This document shows positions 48,808-62,105 of a stretch of 64,000 nt of DNA, one piece after another. The notes beneath the pieces are model-generated. The model had not been told where the DNA came from. It saw only the letters and a list, made by a program, of their open reading frames with translations, and did no database searches. The DNA comes from Xylocopa sonorina (taxonomy: Eukaryota; Arthropoda; Insecta; Hymenoptera; Apidae), in contig NC_135194.1 of the NCBI RefSeq assembly GCF_050948175.1, positions 8,114,033 to 8,178,032 on the forward strand, written 5' to 3'. How positions within the stretch are numbered: the first letter of the stretch is position 1; every line of letters begins with the position of its first letter. The position numbers and the translations under genes are program-made.

Positions 48808-51800
48808 TAAAATTTGGTGGGTTCAGATTTAATGGGTCAGTTGAACTTTGAGAAAGTATGTAGAAATGTTCGTGAAACATCAGACATTTCGAAAGACATA
48901 TTCTACAGTAGAAGAGTACAGAAATTGGTCAGACGGGACGCATGGAAATCAGATATCTAACGATAATAGTAATTTATAAAATACTGCGATGCACGCGACT
49001 GATTTATCATTTATTCGTCGGGCTTGTCTCTTGACGCATTATAATAAATCAAGAAAGCATTCAAATATATGGGATATTGCCTCAAATGTACGATTCATGG
49101 GGGCGCATAATAATGAACAATCGCGTGACGGCAAACATACGTGCGCCATGCTAACCCGCGGTCATTATCATCTAATTGCATCGAGGTGTGCAATCAATTA
49201 CGCGGAACTATCGGAGGCCGAGTGAGAAAGATTTCTCTGTCGAGCGGCCGATATAAATTTCGCGTCCCGGTGCATTTAGTATATATCTCGTTGAATTATT
49301 GACGCGTTACACCGATAACCATCGATGCTATACCGTTGCGTCGTGGAAATGAATAACGCGGACTCGAACCTCGCTAGGATTCCGAGTTACGGTTCTATCG
49401 TAAAACACGGAACGAAACTTCGCGATACGTCGCACTGCATCGTCCCCTCCGTAATTGATCCATCAATTTCGCCGGGTTTTCACGAGTTTCAAAATGTCCC
49501 CAGCGATTCGATCGCCTCGAAACGGTCTGGCATTTCTGACACTGCGAAATACTGTACACTAACTTGTGGAAGTGTGTTATAAAATAGTGAAAACTGGCGA
49601 GAATATTTAAATCGCAAGGGTATCGGTCCTCGAAGACGAGACGCGAGCTCCTTAACGCACCTGGTGGATACTTGGCGAAATCTCAAGACGCATACACAGT
49701 CGGAGCACGTGGCAGGGTAGAAGGAGCGTTACGAATGCTATCTCTGACATGTAAATTCAGAGGAACGTCGAAAGTGCCCGCCATATAGAACCGCAGCCGT
49801 TCTAGGTATAAATTACTTGCATAATCCAACCACGTTTAGGGTAAATCTTGAAAGCTCGCGATAAAGCTTAACCGACGACCACTCGAACAGAACCGATAGC
49901 TAAACGCTTGGAACGATCGATAGACAAAACTGTGAGGAGATGCTCTTGCCTCGGAAAAAACAAAATTTTTTAGCATCGAGACTCTGTAACCGCTTCATAA
50001 TACTGTCTATTCACGATTTTCTAGATCACCAGTTGCAAAATTCAACGATATATTCCCCGTACTCCGTTATTTTTCTCATAGCAGCATCGTGTGCCAAAAA
50101 TGTAACCAAAATTTCGTCCTTCGACGTCATCCAGAGGATCCGCACTCCGCTTTAATAAGACCACGGACAATTACCCTGAGAGCGTACTCCTTCGACCCCA
50201 ATTTAAAATTCGCCGAACGCACCGTAATTTCTAGCAAACGAAATTATCCGATCCCGTCGACGGCGACGCGTAAACGCAATTAATTAGCCCGCCGATCAAC
50301 CGGCGCGGCGCACTCGTTTCTCGTTTATCGCGAGAACGGCCGTTTTATTAGCGGCTCGAGCAGCGAAAAGGACCGAGCACGGCGAGTGTATCACCGTGCC
50401 GGCGTCGGCCGTGCTTTTAATTAAGCTCGCCAAGCGGAACGCCTTAACGATCGATCCCCGTCGTAAACGTTACGCTTTTTTAACGTCCACCCTACGGGCC
50501 CCAGGCCTCCCTGAACGCGACGGCGACGAACCACCGATGGTAGCGGTAACCTTTGCGCCGATAATAGCCCACCGCAGCCCCCTGGGAGAATTTCCCTGGC
50601 GGGATGGCGGTCGCACGAAATCCCCATTTATCATCGACGGAATACTCTGCATAACTTAGTTACGAGGCCGACGCGGCCGCACTTTTCTACGCCAGACGCG
50701 GTTTGATTCGGTTCCAAGTACGTGATCTCGCGGGACGAGACTTCCTTGCAAGGTACCGCCATTTTGGTATCTCGCCGTAATGGGATCGAGCTGCGCGAAA
50801 CTTTGGTTACATTGTGTACGATGCTCCTCTCGAATCGATCTTTTTGAGGCATCAATTCTTTCAAGGTGATAGATTGATTTTTTTGATTGATTAGTTCATT
50901 GAGATGACTTTCTTTAGATCGATTTGAAACTTGTAAGATATTTAGGTATTTTGAGGCGTCTTGTTATGGTTTGCTCGAGCTATGTGATTCTTTGGTTACA
51001 TCGTCAAATTTTCGATTTTTTTGCTAGGACGATAGAGTAATAATTCTTCTGTTTCGTTCTATTCTGCGAATGAATTTATCGAAACGGAATTGAATCGATT
51101 ATGAATAACAAACTGTGCTGGACTGAATAGGTACGATAAACTGTGCGAATATATTTTTTGTTCCCATACACGCGGTGAAAATAAATAATAAGCGTTTTCA
51201 ATTTATTCCCAACCATTTTTAACCGAAAACGCTCGTGTCTGAAATAAAATTCCGCCGCTCGCTCATACGAATTTAGCAAACGTACGTAACAAATCGATTG
51301 TGGATTACACGCGGGCATTTACAATACTTTTTCTATTCTAGAAATATTTCACCGTCTCTCTCTACCAACGCGATAATTAATCGCAAAATTTATTGCGAAA
51401 AACTTACCATTTGTTCATTTCAATTTGAATCGTTCATTTAAATATACCATAAAATTATTAATATCTGCAATTTCGTACTCAGACATCTGAAGTTTAACTT
51501 TCCCCAGTGAGCTTCTCTGTAAACCATTTTACGAGAAATTTCTATCAACGGTGCGACTTGTGAAAATGTATCTCCAATTATTTTTTCATCTTAGAAAAAC
51601 CTTTAAAAAATGAATCGATTCAGGGTTATGCTATCTCACGGAGGAATTTCTTGTATCGTCGACTGAACGCAAGATATTAATCGATTATGACACGCACATA
51701 TCGAGCCAGTTCGAGGCAGGGTGGTTCTTATGGCGAGAACAAGTTGCCACGAGCTAATTTATGAACTTCACCTGTAATATTGTTTCGACGTAACTTCAAC

Positions 51801-54800
51801 GGGAATATTGGTCCGCGGCGTTATTCAATTTACGAGCCGATTACGAGCAGCTAATAACATCGCCGCGAAAATTGCCGTTGCCACGTCTAAAGAAATTCAA
51901 TTGAAATCAAATATTCATTAGGGCGGTCGCAGCCAGCGTGCGGGGTTAAGTAAAGGGACGGTGGATTACGCACGAGATATAATCAGCGGCGAATATATTT
52001 CATTAAAACCGACCCGTGTCCCTTCAGTTCGTCGAACGTGAAAATCTGGCAGGGAATTCGAACGTGCAAACGCGGTATTACCGATCAATTTTTTTAATAA
52101 CAAAATTGCAGCTGCAGGCTCAATTTTGTCATTTTTACAAACGAATTGGAAAATTGTCCATTTTCGAAAGCTCGAATATTGGAATTTCGCATTCCCCTTT
52201 AATTATATTTAAATTAAAAAATAATACATTTCGTAATTTTTACTCTCTCATCGAAGTAAAATTAGACGAAACAGAGAACAGTGAAGCTATTTAATAAATT
52301 CCAGTAGTTTCAACGCGCAGAATCCACTCGCTAGCGAAGGTCTAATTATAATTTAGATAAGTGTACCGAGCAATCCAAATATCCGAGACGTTGGTAAAAC
52401 AACGTAAGGATTATTTAAATAATGGAACGTAATATAATCACTTAGACAAGCAGAGGGATCCGTTGTTCAACGGATGATGCTGGACTAACAGCGAATTCAG
52501 AGGTATAACGCCCTACGGGTACAATCTAGCTTCTCGAATACGTTATTAATAAGCTCGTTCAAAAATTTAATATACCTAAATTAGTTTCCTATAAAAATAG
52601 CTGCGATCTTAGCCACGGAAAAACACATTCTTACAAGAAGATCTTACGAGAGCAATAAACCAGGAAAACTAACGGAACGCGATCAATTAAATGTAGAAGA
52701 ATAAACTAAGCACCAATTTCAAACAAATTGAACAAACTCTCGATTACGTGGCAATAAATAGGACAAGTTTCTCGCTGTTACAACCGAACAGAATCACCGG
52801 TTCGAGCGGAATTTCGAGCGTCGTTGAAGACCGCAGCGATCCGTGCATCGCTTGATCGAGCTCGTTCAACCACGAGCTGAGAGTCGCAGCCGGTTCCCAG
52901 CGTCGCCGTTCCCTCGGTTGTGTGTAGAAGGGCGCGCCCACGGGGGATGATACCACCCCTCCGCGTGAAAGAGAGCACGTCGCGCAGAAATCGGCGCTCT
53001 TTGGAAACTTCCGCGACGCTCGACCGTTATTGAAATTCTGGGGAGGGAATTTTTGCACTTCGGAGGACCGTCGCGCCCGCGGGCGTAAGTTACATCGCAA
53101 GTATCACTCGCTTATTTTTCCCCCGCGCTCGCTGACACGGGGGAAGAAGAAAGTTTCCGCGACGCGGAATATTTCCGGCCGGGGTTACGTAAAACGAGCG
53201 CCCGCGTCGCGGCGCGTCGAGAAGGGCGGTTCCAGGGGCGCGCGCGCGGCCGCGTCCGCGCCGACACCCACCGCCGCCGACTTGTTTCCGGCTAAAAGCA
53301 TTATTCAAATTTCACCGCGCACTCCCAAACAATATCGACGAAAATTGAGTTCCATTGAGCCCCGTGGGGGGAAACACCAAAAGGCGTTATTAACTTTTAG
53401 TTATTGGTTACGTCACATCGCGCCTGGCCGTTCGCCGTGTTCCATTCTATCCGTTCGAAAACCGTCGACATTCCCGGTAACAGGCTTTACTCGATGGACG
53501 AAGAAGGGAAACGAGGGTGAGGGAGGTTGGCGGAGGGTGGCGGAGTCGTCAGAAGACTTAAAACCGCGCGAGTTACCAGCCCGGTTGGGGGCGACAGGAC
53601 GGATTTGTAAATCAATTCGAATGCAAAGTATACGCGTCGAAACGGGCCGAAGTGGGGTACGGAATAAATTCAATGGAAAATGTGTTACCAGTACGATTGC
53701 ATCGCGATTGCATTGGGATATTTTTCTGGTATAAGTGAATGCTGGTAGACACCTCTGACGGCAAAGCGTGTCAAAAATGTAACGATAGGAAATGTATTTG
53801 CTTTTATTTAAATGCCGCCACTGGGTTTTCACGTGTTAAGATTGAACGTGCACGGACTTCGAGTATGAAATATCGTACGTGTCACCAGCCTTTCCAATAT
53901 TGAATTAAAATTATTTCTACTACACGCATACATCCATTTGCGCAAGAATATGCACCACTCGGAATTAGAATTCGACGAAAAATTGGTAAAAATGAAATTT
54001 TCCATCGTACGATGATTCGAAGGACTGAAATCACAATACAAGAATCCACCAGAATCCGCAATCCGTTTCATCCCCTTGAAACTTGCCTGAAGAATCTTCT
54101 CAAGAAATCCTCGTGGATCTAAGAGAAGCGACAGTAGCACGCGAGGATCCTCCAAGCGAAGGCTTATCCTATTTGCGTGTCGGCGCTAATTTATTCAAAA
54201 TCGCGTCTGGAAGCAGTAGCGAGCGTTTAAACGAGCCCCATAAACCGGAGCTGATTTTGCGCGGCTTCGTCGACGCACGTGCGCCATCATGAGGTGACTG
54301 CTCTCTTGCGAAGGTGCAAATTTCTGACGGCGCCCTTCGCCGCGTCGCCTCGTAAATGGCGAACAAATCGGCGAGTACGTCGGCCTGTCCCCCTCTTCAA
54401 AGTTTACGACCCAATGAATTGAATCGTTCCGTTTCATTGAGGAAATCGCGTCAGTTCGGTTTGTAGCCCGACGTCGAATCGGGGAATCTTTGTTGTGTCG
54501 TGTTTGCGACTTAGTGGATTAGGGGGTGGTAGTTTACGCGGGTTAAATATAGAGGAATCGATGGCGCTGGCTAAGAGAAATTGTATTGGTCGTTGCAAGA
54601 AGTGACTTAGGTGCTTGTGAGAACGGATTACCCGTTGATCCCAGCTTAGTTTAATGGTTCTAAATAACGTTTCAAGCATTGGGCCATAAATTGATATTAC
54701 GTGTGAAATACGTGGTTTATCAGAGCGCAAAAAAGGTGAAACTATTTTCAGAATCCTAGAGTCGTATGTGGTATCTTAATTTTGTTAAAAATACGGAAGA

Positions 54801-57800
54801 CGCGCAAAGTGTTGTAAAATATGTTTTTTAAACAGTCTGGGGAAAGGAAAATTTCTGAGGCACGTATTAGGTTTTATTCCGACAATTATTAATATTTTAA
54901 CTGTTAATTATTATTCCGTCCGTGTTTAATTAATTTCTAGCTCTGCTGACAAATACGAGTTTCGAACGTTCCAGCTTAACGTGCGCATAATATGTTTCAC
55001 TTGTTAAAAGTTGCGAATGCAAGCGGATTCGAAAACTTCCACGAACTCCTGTGTATGTTATTAATTCATGCACGAGGAGGCGGCACGGCGCTCCTCGTGG
55101 AACAATTAACGAGCCACTTTTCTTTGCAGGAATTAACAAGAAAATAGATCCGTCTACCCAGCTTACAGGCCACTTCTGAAACGAACGAGTGCTACTGAAG
55201 CGTCGCAGACGAGACCACGTCGCAGCTGGACGTTTTCCATCCGTAACAATCGAGACGATCGTTCGAAGGGCGACCAGACAGGCCGCTTAAGGGGTGCTCG
55301 CCTTTAATCCGCGCGACAAGTTCAGCAGTTATGTAATTTCGTCGGCTAATTCCTTATTATTTCCTCTGGTATCAATAGAGGAATTATGTCATTCGTCTTG
55401 CTCCGCGGAACTCTCGATAATGAACGTGTTCCCCGCAGCTGCGCTTGGAATTTCATCGCGGCCCTACAGAGAACGTTCTACAATTCGTTCCTCCATTCAA
55501 CTCGAGACAAGCCGCAAGCATCCGTGAATAATTCGAGCTCGAAAGCCGATCGAACCGTGTCTCCGTAATAGATTTCGTTCGTTACCTCGCGGAAGAATTC
55601 TAGCCGAGGGGGAGAAAAACAAACTGGCGCTGCGCAGAGGCAGCCTTTTAAGTTCTGACAATTAGGAAGCTCCTCTTAGGGTTGTTTCTCTCGGTGGGAG
55701 CTAGAAGTTCCAGCGCGCCATTATCGTTGAGCGGCGATCGATGCTCCTTAAGCTCGAACGAACGCGTTAAACAAATCTCACCGATCGCAGTTCGCTCGAG
55801 AATCAGTTGCAAATTGGGATAAAAACCTTCATTACTCTTAACGAGCGAAATGTAGAAATAATCGAGATGAAATTCATACATTTTCAAACTAAAAATTTCC
55901 TTACAAACACATTTTACCGTCGACGAATATTCATTAGTTCATAAAATATGCGAAATCATTTTTGTTTTCAAAAGAAAAGAAAGCAAACTGACAGTTTCTG
56001 GTTAATTTATAGACGCTTCAACTACACTTTCACCGTGTCCCTTACAACAGAACCGAAGGCACCCCTCGATCACGCTCAGAAATGGGATACCACTCGTTCC
56101 GCGAATCACCCTATATAACGTATCCCCAAAGTCAACACCCACCACTATCAATCCAACTCCAACACAAAATCGACTCGAGGAACGTTCGAATTGAAACCGA
56201 TCCACCATTCATCCAATACAATGCTCGCAACTTGGAAGCGTTAAAAGGCGAAAAAGAGGAAGCTTCGAGGGGGTGACGAACGTCAGCTGCGACGGAGGAA
56301 GGATGGGCGACGACAACAGGAGTAACAGAAATCGCGAGAGGAACGAAGAAGATAAATAAGAATCGACGTGGAAGGCAGCGGGACCGTTCGCGTTGCACCC
56401 TTCCTCCGCGGGGCTCGTTCGAGGGGTTGAAGGGGCGGGCGTGACGGGGGTTTGTTCTGCGACGGGCGCAGGCTGCATTTCAAGCAGGACTAACTCCTCG
56501 CCCCTCGAGGTCCTCGAGTATTAAGTCTACGCGAACATCTTCACCCCCTCGCCCTTCTTGGTTCTTCGCTGGTCCTCCGCGACTATTTCGTTCCGCGCGC
56601 CGTCGTTTATTATCGCTGTTATCTCTACGGAACGATCTCCAATATCGTCGCGCTTTCGTTCGCTGGCTAGGATTAATGAGATCAACGAGCGAGGTACGTC
56701 GACTTCCTGGTACCGCTGCAGGGATAATTGTGGAGTAATTGGTAATGAACAAGTTCGAATGACAATTTTGTCCGCGTAATGTTATACGCTCGCTGTCCTC
56801 GATCGATTCGAGATGCAATAACTTTGTCTCGATTACTTGAAACAGAATATTCGATTGTCTCATGGGCGTGGAGTATAAAATTGTTTGCGCGGAAGTATAA
56901 TTGGACGCGTTGTGCTATTTTATTTTTGTATCGCGACGTCTATACTGTTCGATAGCTCGACTGATTCCACGAGTTCGTCACGATTCGAAGGTCTGATGAG
57001 TTCTCTGAAGTTCGCTACAGTTCGGAAGTTCGTAAGATTCCGACTCGTGGTCTTTGCAACTCGAAGATTGCTAAGACTCCGCTCGTTCCGCTTTTCAAAC
57101 TTCCCACGAAGGATGTAAAAAAATTCTAATTTCACGATGGCGTTAGAAAAATGTGCGAATTTTTAAATTGCGTCGCGTTTACTGAAGCTGTAGAAATTTG
57201 TTTCCTCGCGCAAGCGTCACAGATTTAAATTATTATTTTCAAATCCAATTGATGGCTTTGAGAAAAATTACATCGTCCCTCTTGACTCGATAACGCAAAT
57301 CCATACACGCGTCTAGTCAATTTCAAACGGTGATAGAAGCGCAAATGCAGGTCATTTGAATGGGAAATGTGTTTGCCTTTGCGCTATATAGAGCTCTGGG
57401 ACAGTCTGTACACTATCACTCATAATTAGACCGCGGTTTGCGCATTCACGGGAAATTTAAGCGCGTAGAAAGACTCAGAATGCGCGTAATATGTAAAAAT
57501 ATGGAAAGCATCGAGAGTACAGTACAAGTTCCCGCATTTAGAGCGTGAAACAAATCTCTATACACGTTCCATTACTTAAATTGCGTTTGTGCGAATTTTG
57601 CATCGCGCAGACCCTCGTGGCTTCCTTGTAAGTTCACTCGACAAGCTTTACCCTTTAACGCTCTAGCAAATTTCGATTCGAGAATCAATTCGTGCTGTTA
57701 ATTAAAACGAAATAATTTGCCGAATTAATAAACATACCTACACTCGTACGTCCACGAATTGCTCGCGTTTAATGACACGTAACATTTAATTACATGAATG

Positions 57801-60800
57801 CTGTACAAGTTTACCGAACCCTCCGCGCTCGGTGGCCTCGTTTGAATATCAAACGGCGAAAGATGACAAGCGGTGGTGAAATGACTCTTTGCGAAATAGT
57901 GTCGGTGCTAACGTCGAGCGCGCGATGGATTATACGATCAATCGAGTACGGTTATCTTTACGGTTATAAGCATCGTTATAATTGTAACGTTACCGAGGGG
58001 GATTTTCCATAAAAGAAGGGAACGGAATTGAATTTGAGAGCTCGTGAATCCCTAATGAAGTACGGTACTTTTATAACGAATGAAGAGACACGGCATTAAA
58101 AATAATATCTAGAGCAGCTCGTTGCCTCGAATAATACCGTTCCCTCCGTATTAATTCCTCCCTTGCCTTACTGCGTTTTGTTATCTTAGCGTGACTCCTT
58201 CGTACTTCTCCGCTACTACTTTACCGGTTTCTGCTGTCTCGTTCCAGTTAAAATACAACCAAACAGAATGCTCATCAGAAACAGAAACAAACGAATAGTT
58301 TCCTTAAACAATTGATCGTTCAATGTAAATATGAAGTCGCTTCTTTTGATTAACGTAATTTTTGGACAAACTAATTTTTAATACACCAAACATAAGAATC
58401 AAGACTTTCTATATTCGAACGAATTCGTTGCTTGTGTAGCAACGCAATTTCGTCAAGATCAATTAACCGCGTTCGATTGTCCTCCGTACTCTTTGTCCAT
58501 TTAATGAAAATTCCTACGCGATATTTTCATCCCCATCGCTGCACGAATTTTCAATCGAAAGATTGCCTTTTTGTAATAAAAAAGAAACGAGCGCAACGTA
58601 TCGCAGCGATCGAACAACACCAATCTCGATAATTCCATATTATGTTGTATTATATTCCCCCGGACATTAATTTCAATTATCTCCATTAAATCTCATAATA
58701 ACCCGGTCAGTATATAATATCAGGCAGAGGTTCGACGAAACCTCGCAAACATACGGGATCACTGAACACAATTTCGATGAATATCATCGAGGAGCGTAAT
58801 TCTCGCAGGCAGAGAAAACAGACGGGCGATAAGAAGCGCCGCTGAACTGAATTAGAAGAACGTGCATCCAGTTCTGAAGCGATGGACGGAAACGACAGTG
58901 TCCAAGAAAAAAGTGAAGAATTCTGAAGCATTTCGAAAGGCACATCGCACGTGGAATATCGACAGACTTTTAAACAAAGGTGTGCATTAACAGTGGAACC
59001 ATAATTGATTCCAGAAAAACACAACGATGGATAAGAATGCGTGCGAATTTGATCATACAAAAATTAGTTTGATTGCTTTTGCAATTGTAATGTTAATTTG
59101 TATATACGCAATTCTGAGCAAGTTTTACCCACGAAACAAAAATTCAATATTCCATAGTAATTTCTAAAAAGAATGTTTGATCCACTACTAAAATTATTTA
59201 CTTCTCTTTTTATTATTCGAAGAATGTGTTTCGTACAAGAAAACACGTGTCGTACAACTTAAATCGTGGCGGACATTATTGCCTAGCTTGGAATCTAGAA
59301 TTTGCAAGAAAATTATGGTACAAGTAGTATAGTGCGATATTATACCGTCTTGTCTCACTATTGCTATTCTCAGATTTCCCTGCACGTACATTCTTCCCCC
59401 CAACAGCGGAGCTGTTCGACGCGTTCTTTTCTGAACAAACGGGAAGGGTTAAAAGCGACCACGGTCGACATATGTATGAAACTGTATCTGCACGCGAGGA
59501 CGGCTGGGAAAAATGAACGCCACGAGGGCGTGAAACGCGCGAAATTTCCTCAGGAAACGAAATAAAACTAGCTCACGGGCGTTCAACGGTTCTCGAGAAA
59601 TTTCACGCGGACTGGAAACGAGGCGCGCGTTCCATTTGACAAAACGAAACGTTCGGATCTTCGATCCGGGAGTTTCCCGTCGCGTCGCGCCGGTTAAATA
59701 ATTTTTCTCACTACAAACGAGATTAATTAACTCTGCTTCCGCAGTTCGAATACCATGCCTTGCTAATTTTGCTCGACGTAATTGCCACACTCGGTGTATT
59801 TCGAAAAATGGCGGCTTTTGCATCGAGAAAACTCGATAACTCTAGTCATCCGTAAAATTCTGATCGTTTGCTAATAAATATACTCGTGGAGGATAGACCT
59901 GACTTCCATGTTTGTCGGATGAAAGTAAACAATAACTGTTAGCTACATTTTGTGTTTTTTTACGGCTCTGTAAATTTTTATCATATTTTCCGGGGAAGCG
60001 TAAAAGTTGTTCAGGTTTTGTGAACGGAAAATGGGTCAGTTCGAATTCCGTGCTGATATACAAGACATCGCTTGCAGCGTGTATGAAATATTTTTCTTGC
60101 GAACTCTAAATCAACACTTGTCCTCTAACATTTTCTCCAGCCACTTTTCTATATTTGCTTGCTACCTGTTTCTCGTTACATATTGGGTCATTCTACAAAT
60201 AATATTTTAAATTACGTCCAAGTTTTTTAGAATAATGGTAATACCAAATGACATTCAAGTAACCAAAATGGAACGTATCTGTGGAACTTTCTGCAGTTTC
60301 TTGCGCGAGTCTACGTCTTACATCCCCCTTCCTCCCATTTTTCATGTCGAACATTCGCGTACACATCGCGTGCACGTATTTCAAATACATTTCGTCGACT
60401 GGTCCTCCTGTCGCGTTCATTTAATATTCGTAATTAAACAACACTCGATCGTTGATTGATAACACATGCGAACTCGCGATACAATATTATTCCAAGCCCT
60501 ATTTGCAGTACACGTATCACGGCCACCATCGCGTGCTTTCTTTTAATTGCACAGCTCACCAGTCCTTGGATTGGCGAACGGTCAACTGAAACACGAGCTT
60601 CGAATAACACACGCGTTCAAACTAGACACAAATCAGCATCGCTCTGTTATCTGAACCTCGATGAGGTGACCCGCGATGCTTACGAAACGTGCAAACATTT
60701 TTCCCAGCAAGATCGAAGTGGGTTACACCCAACAGCGATAACAACGATAACTGTGCGCGCGTGTATTAAATAGATAAGTGGTGGCTGTCACGAGTCCCCA

Positions 60801-61837
60801 TTGTCCCACGAATTCTAAACAACTCTCAGAAGAGACACATTATTTACAGGATGACCTAATACGATATACTTGCACGTATTTTTCCTCTCATCCTCTACAC
60901 ATATTACTCCTCGAATCGAATCGTCGATACAAATCTACCCCGCGAAATCCTCAAATTCTACCCTTTCGTCCACTGAATCGACGTCGCGAATCAGCCTGCT
61001 CTCCTCGAGGAGCTCGTCAGGAAGGTTCGACGAGGGTGGCCCGTGGCATGGCTCGCTACTTACCACGGCACTCGACGAACTCGTGCCGGCGCGTAATTAA
61101 TTCGCGAATCACGGCTGGGACCAGGCACCGTCGATACTCTCCCCTCTCTGTCACGTTTCCTCGCGATCTTCTAATTATCCACGCCGCAGAGCAACAACCG
61201 AACAGCAACGATTCCAGCACTGCACACTTCCGACGAAACCAACCCAAGCAACCTCACCGGTTGCGAGGCGACCACTGCTTCTCGAGCACACAATTCACTG
61301 TGTGTCGAAACGACGCACCACTGGTACCAGCTGCTGGCGAACAAATTCACGCGCGACCGATCCGGGATGCTGTTCGCGTGCGCGCGAGCTGATCGAGCAC
61401 CGATCGCAGGTCGATTAACTCGAAGGAACGGAAACTGGGGGACGAGAACGGTGCGTTTCCCGCCAGCGCGGACGAGCGGCGGGCTATTTCCTGTTTCCTC
61501 GGTAGGAGAGCGAGACGGGACTGAGCGTCTCTCGGGCGGCAGGCCTCGATCGGCGGGGTGGCACCCTCGGTAACGGGGCTGTGGCCCACCGCGCTTGCGT
61601 TACGCTCCTGCGCGCGTATAACCATCCCCAATGTCTCTCTCCTTCCTCCTCCATTTCTCTCGCTTCAACCATCGCCGCGTTTCTTTTTCTTTGTGTCGCC
61701 GTATCGCGCGAGCCACCGTACCTCGCGAGCTTCCTCTTTGCCGCCGGAAACGCACGAAATGCCGTAAGAGCGAGCCGCGGTTGATCAGATGGAAGAATCG
61801 TCGACCGTGTCGGTGGGAGTTTTTAAACCCTCGCTAA
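48808..61837. other. No supported gene; long noncoding stretch with CpG-island-like blocks
   Basis: CpG-dense blocks lie at about 50230..50690, 53000..53330, 56380..56700 and 61000..61800. The longest frames of the window, 234 codons at 53030..53734 and 204 codons at 60778..61392 (both plus), overlap such blocks. They are Arg/Ser/Pro/Gly-rich, lack domains and carry antisense frames, so they are not accepted. The blocks could mark promoters of genes whose exons I cannot see. Confidence 0.4.
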
Positions 61838-61841
61838 TTAA

Positions 61842-62101
61842 CCCTTTGCGAGTTACACGCTTTTCACGTGAATTTGTAATTGTTACGTTTTTTTAAGTTT
61901 TTTTTTGGGGGGGAGGCAGACAAATTTTAATTTTATTTGTAAAATTAATTGATAGGTTTGACGAGTTTGGTGACGCGTGATGTCGTAGGACGCTTTGAAG
62001 AAGAAGAAAGGAACGTATTTCGAAGTTTTACCATATCCTCAACCCTTTCGCCATCGCGTAATTAAAAATTTGCGTTTGAGATACCCAAACCGCGGAAAGG
62101 G
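61842..62101. mobile_element. Possible decayed TTAA-type miniature element
   Basis: TTAA at 61838..61841 is followed by CCCTTTGCG. At the other side CGGAAAGGG ends at 62101 and is followed by TTGA, one change from TTAA. The inverted match covers about 9 bases with one extra base. The terminus resembles the one at 44162. Terminal similarity this short could arise by chance. Confidence 0.3.
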
Positions 62102-62104
62102 TTG
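62040..62104. repeat. Nested inverted repeat
   Basis: CAACCCTTTC (62040..62049) is perfectly complementary to GAAAGGGTTG (62095..62104). Inside it GTTTG and CAAAC form a second small stem around a 7-base loop. It overlaps the right end of the possible element starting at 61842 and may be the trace of a second, very short element. Confidence 0.6.
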
Positions 62105-62105
62105 A

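Noticed and set aside
53030..53734. 234-codon plus-strand frame, the longest in the window
   Set aside because: It covers a very CpG-rich block where stops are scarce, is Arg/Gly/Ser-rich without any domain, has no splice or promoter context, and is overlapped by antisense frames.
60778..61392. 204-codon plus-strand frame
   Set aside because: No recognisable motif, composition follows the local base composition, and there are overlapping frames on both strands.
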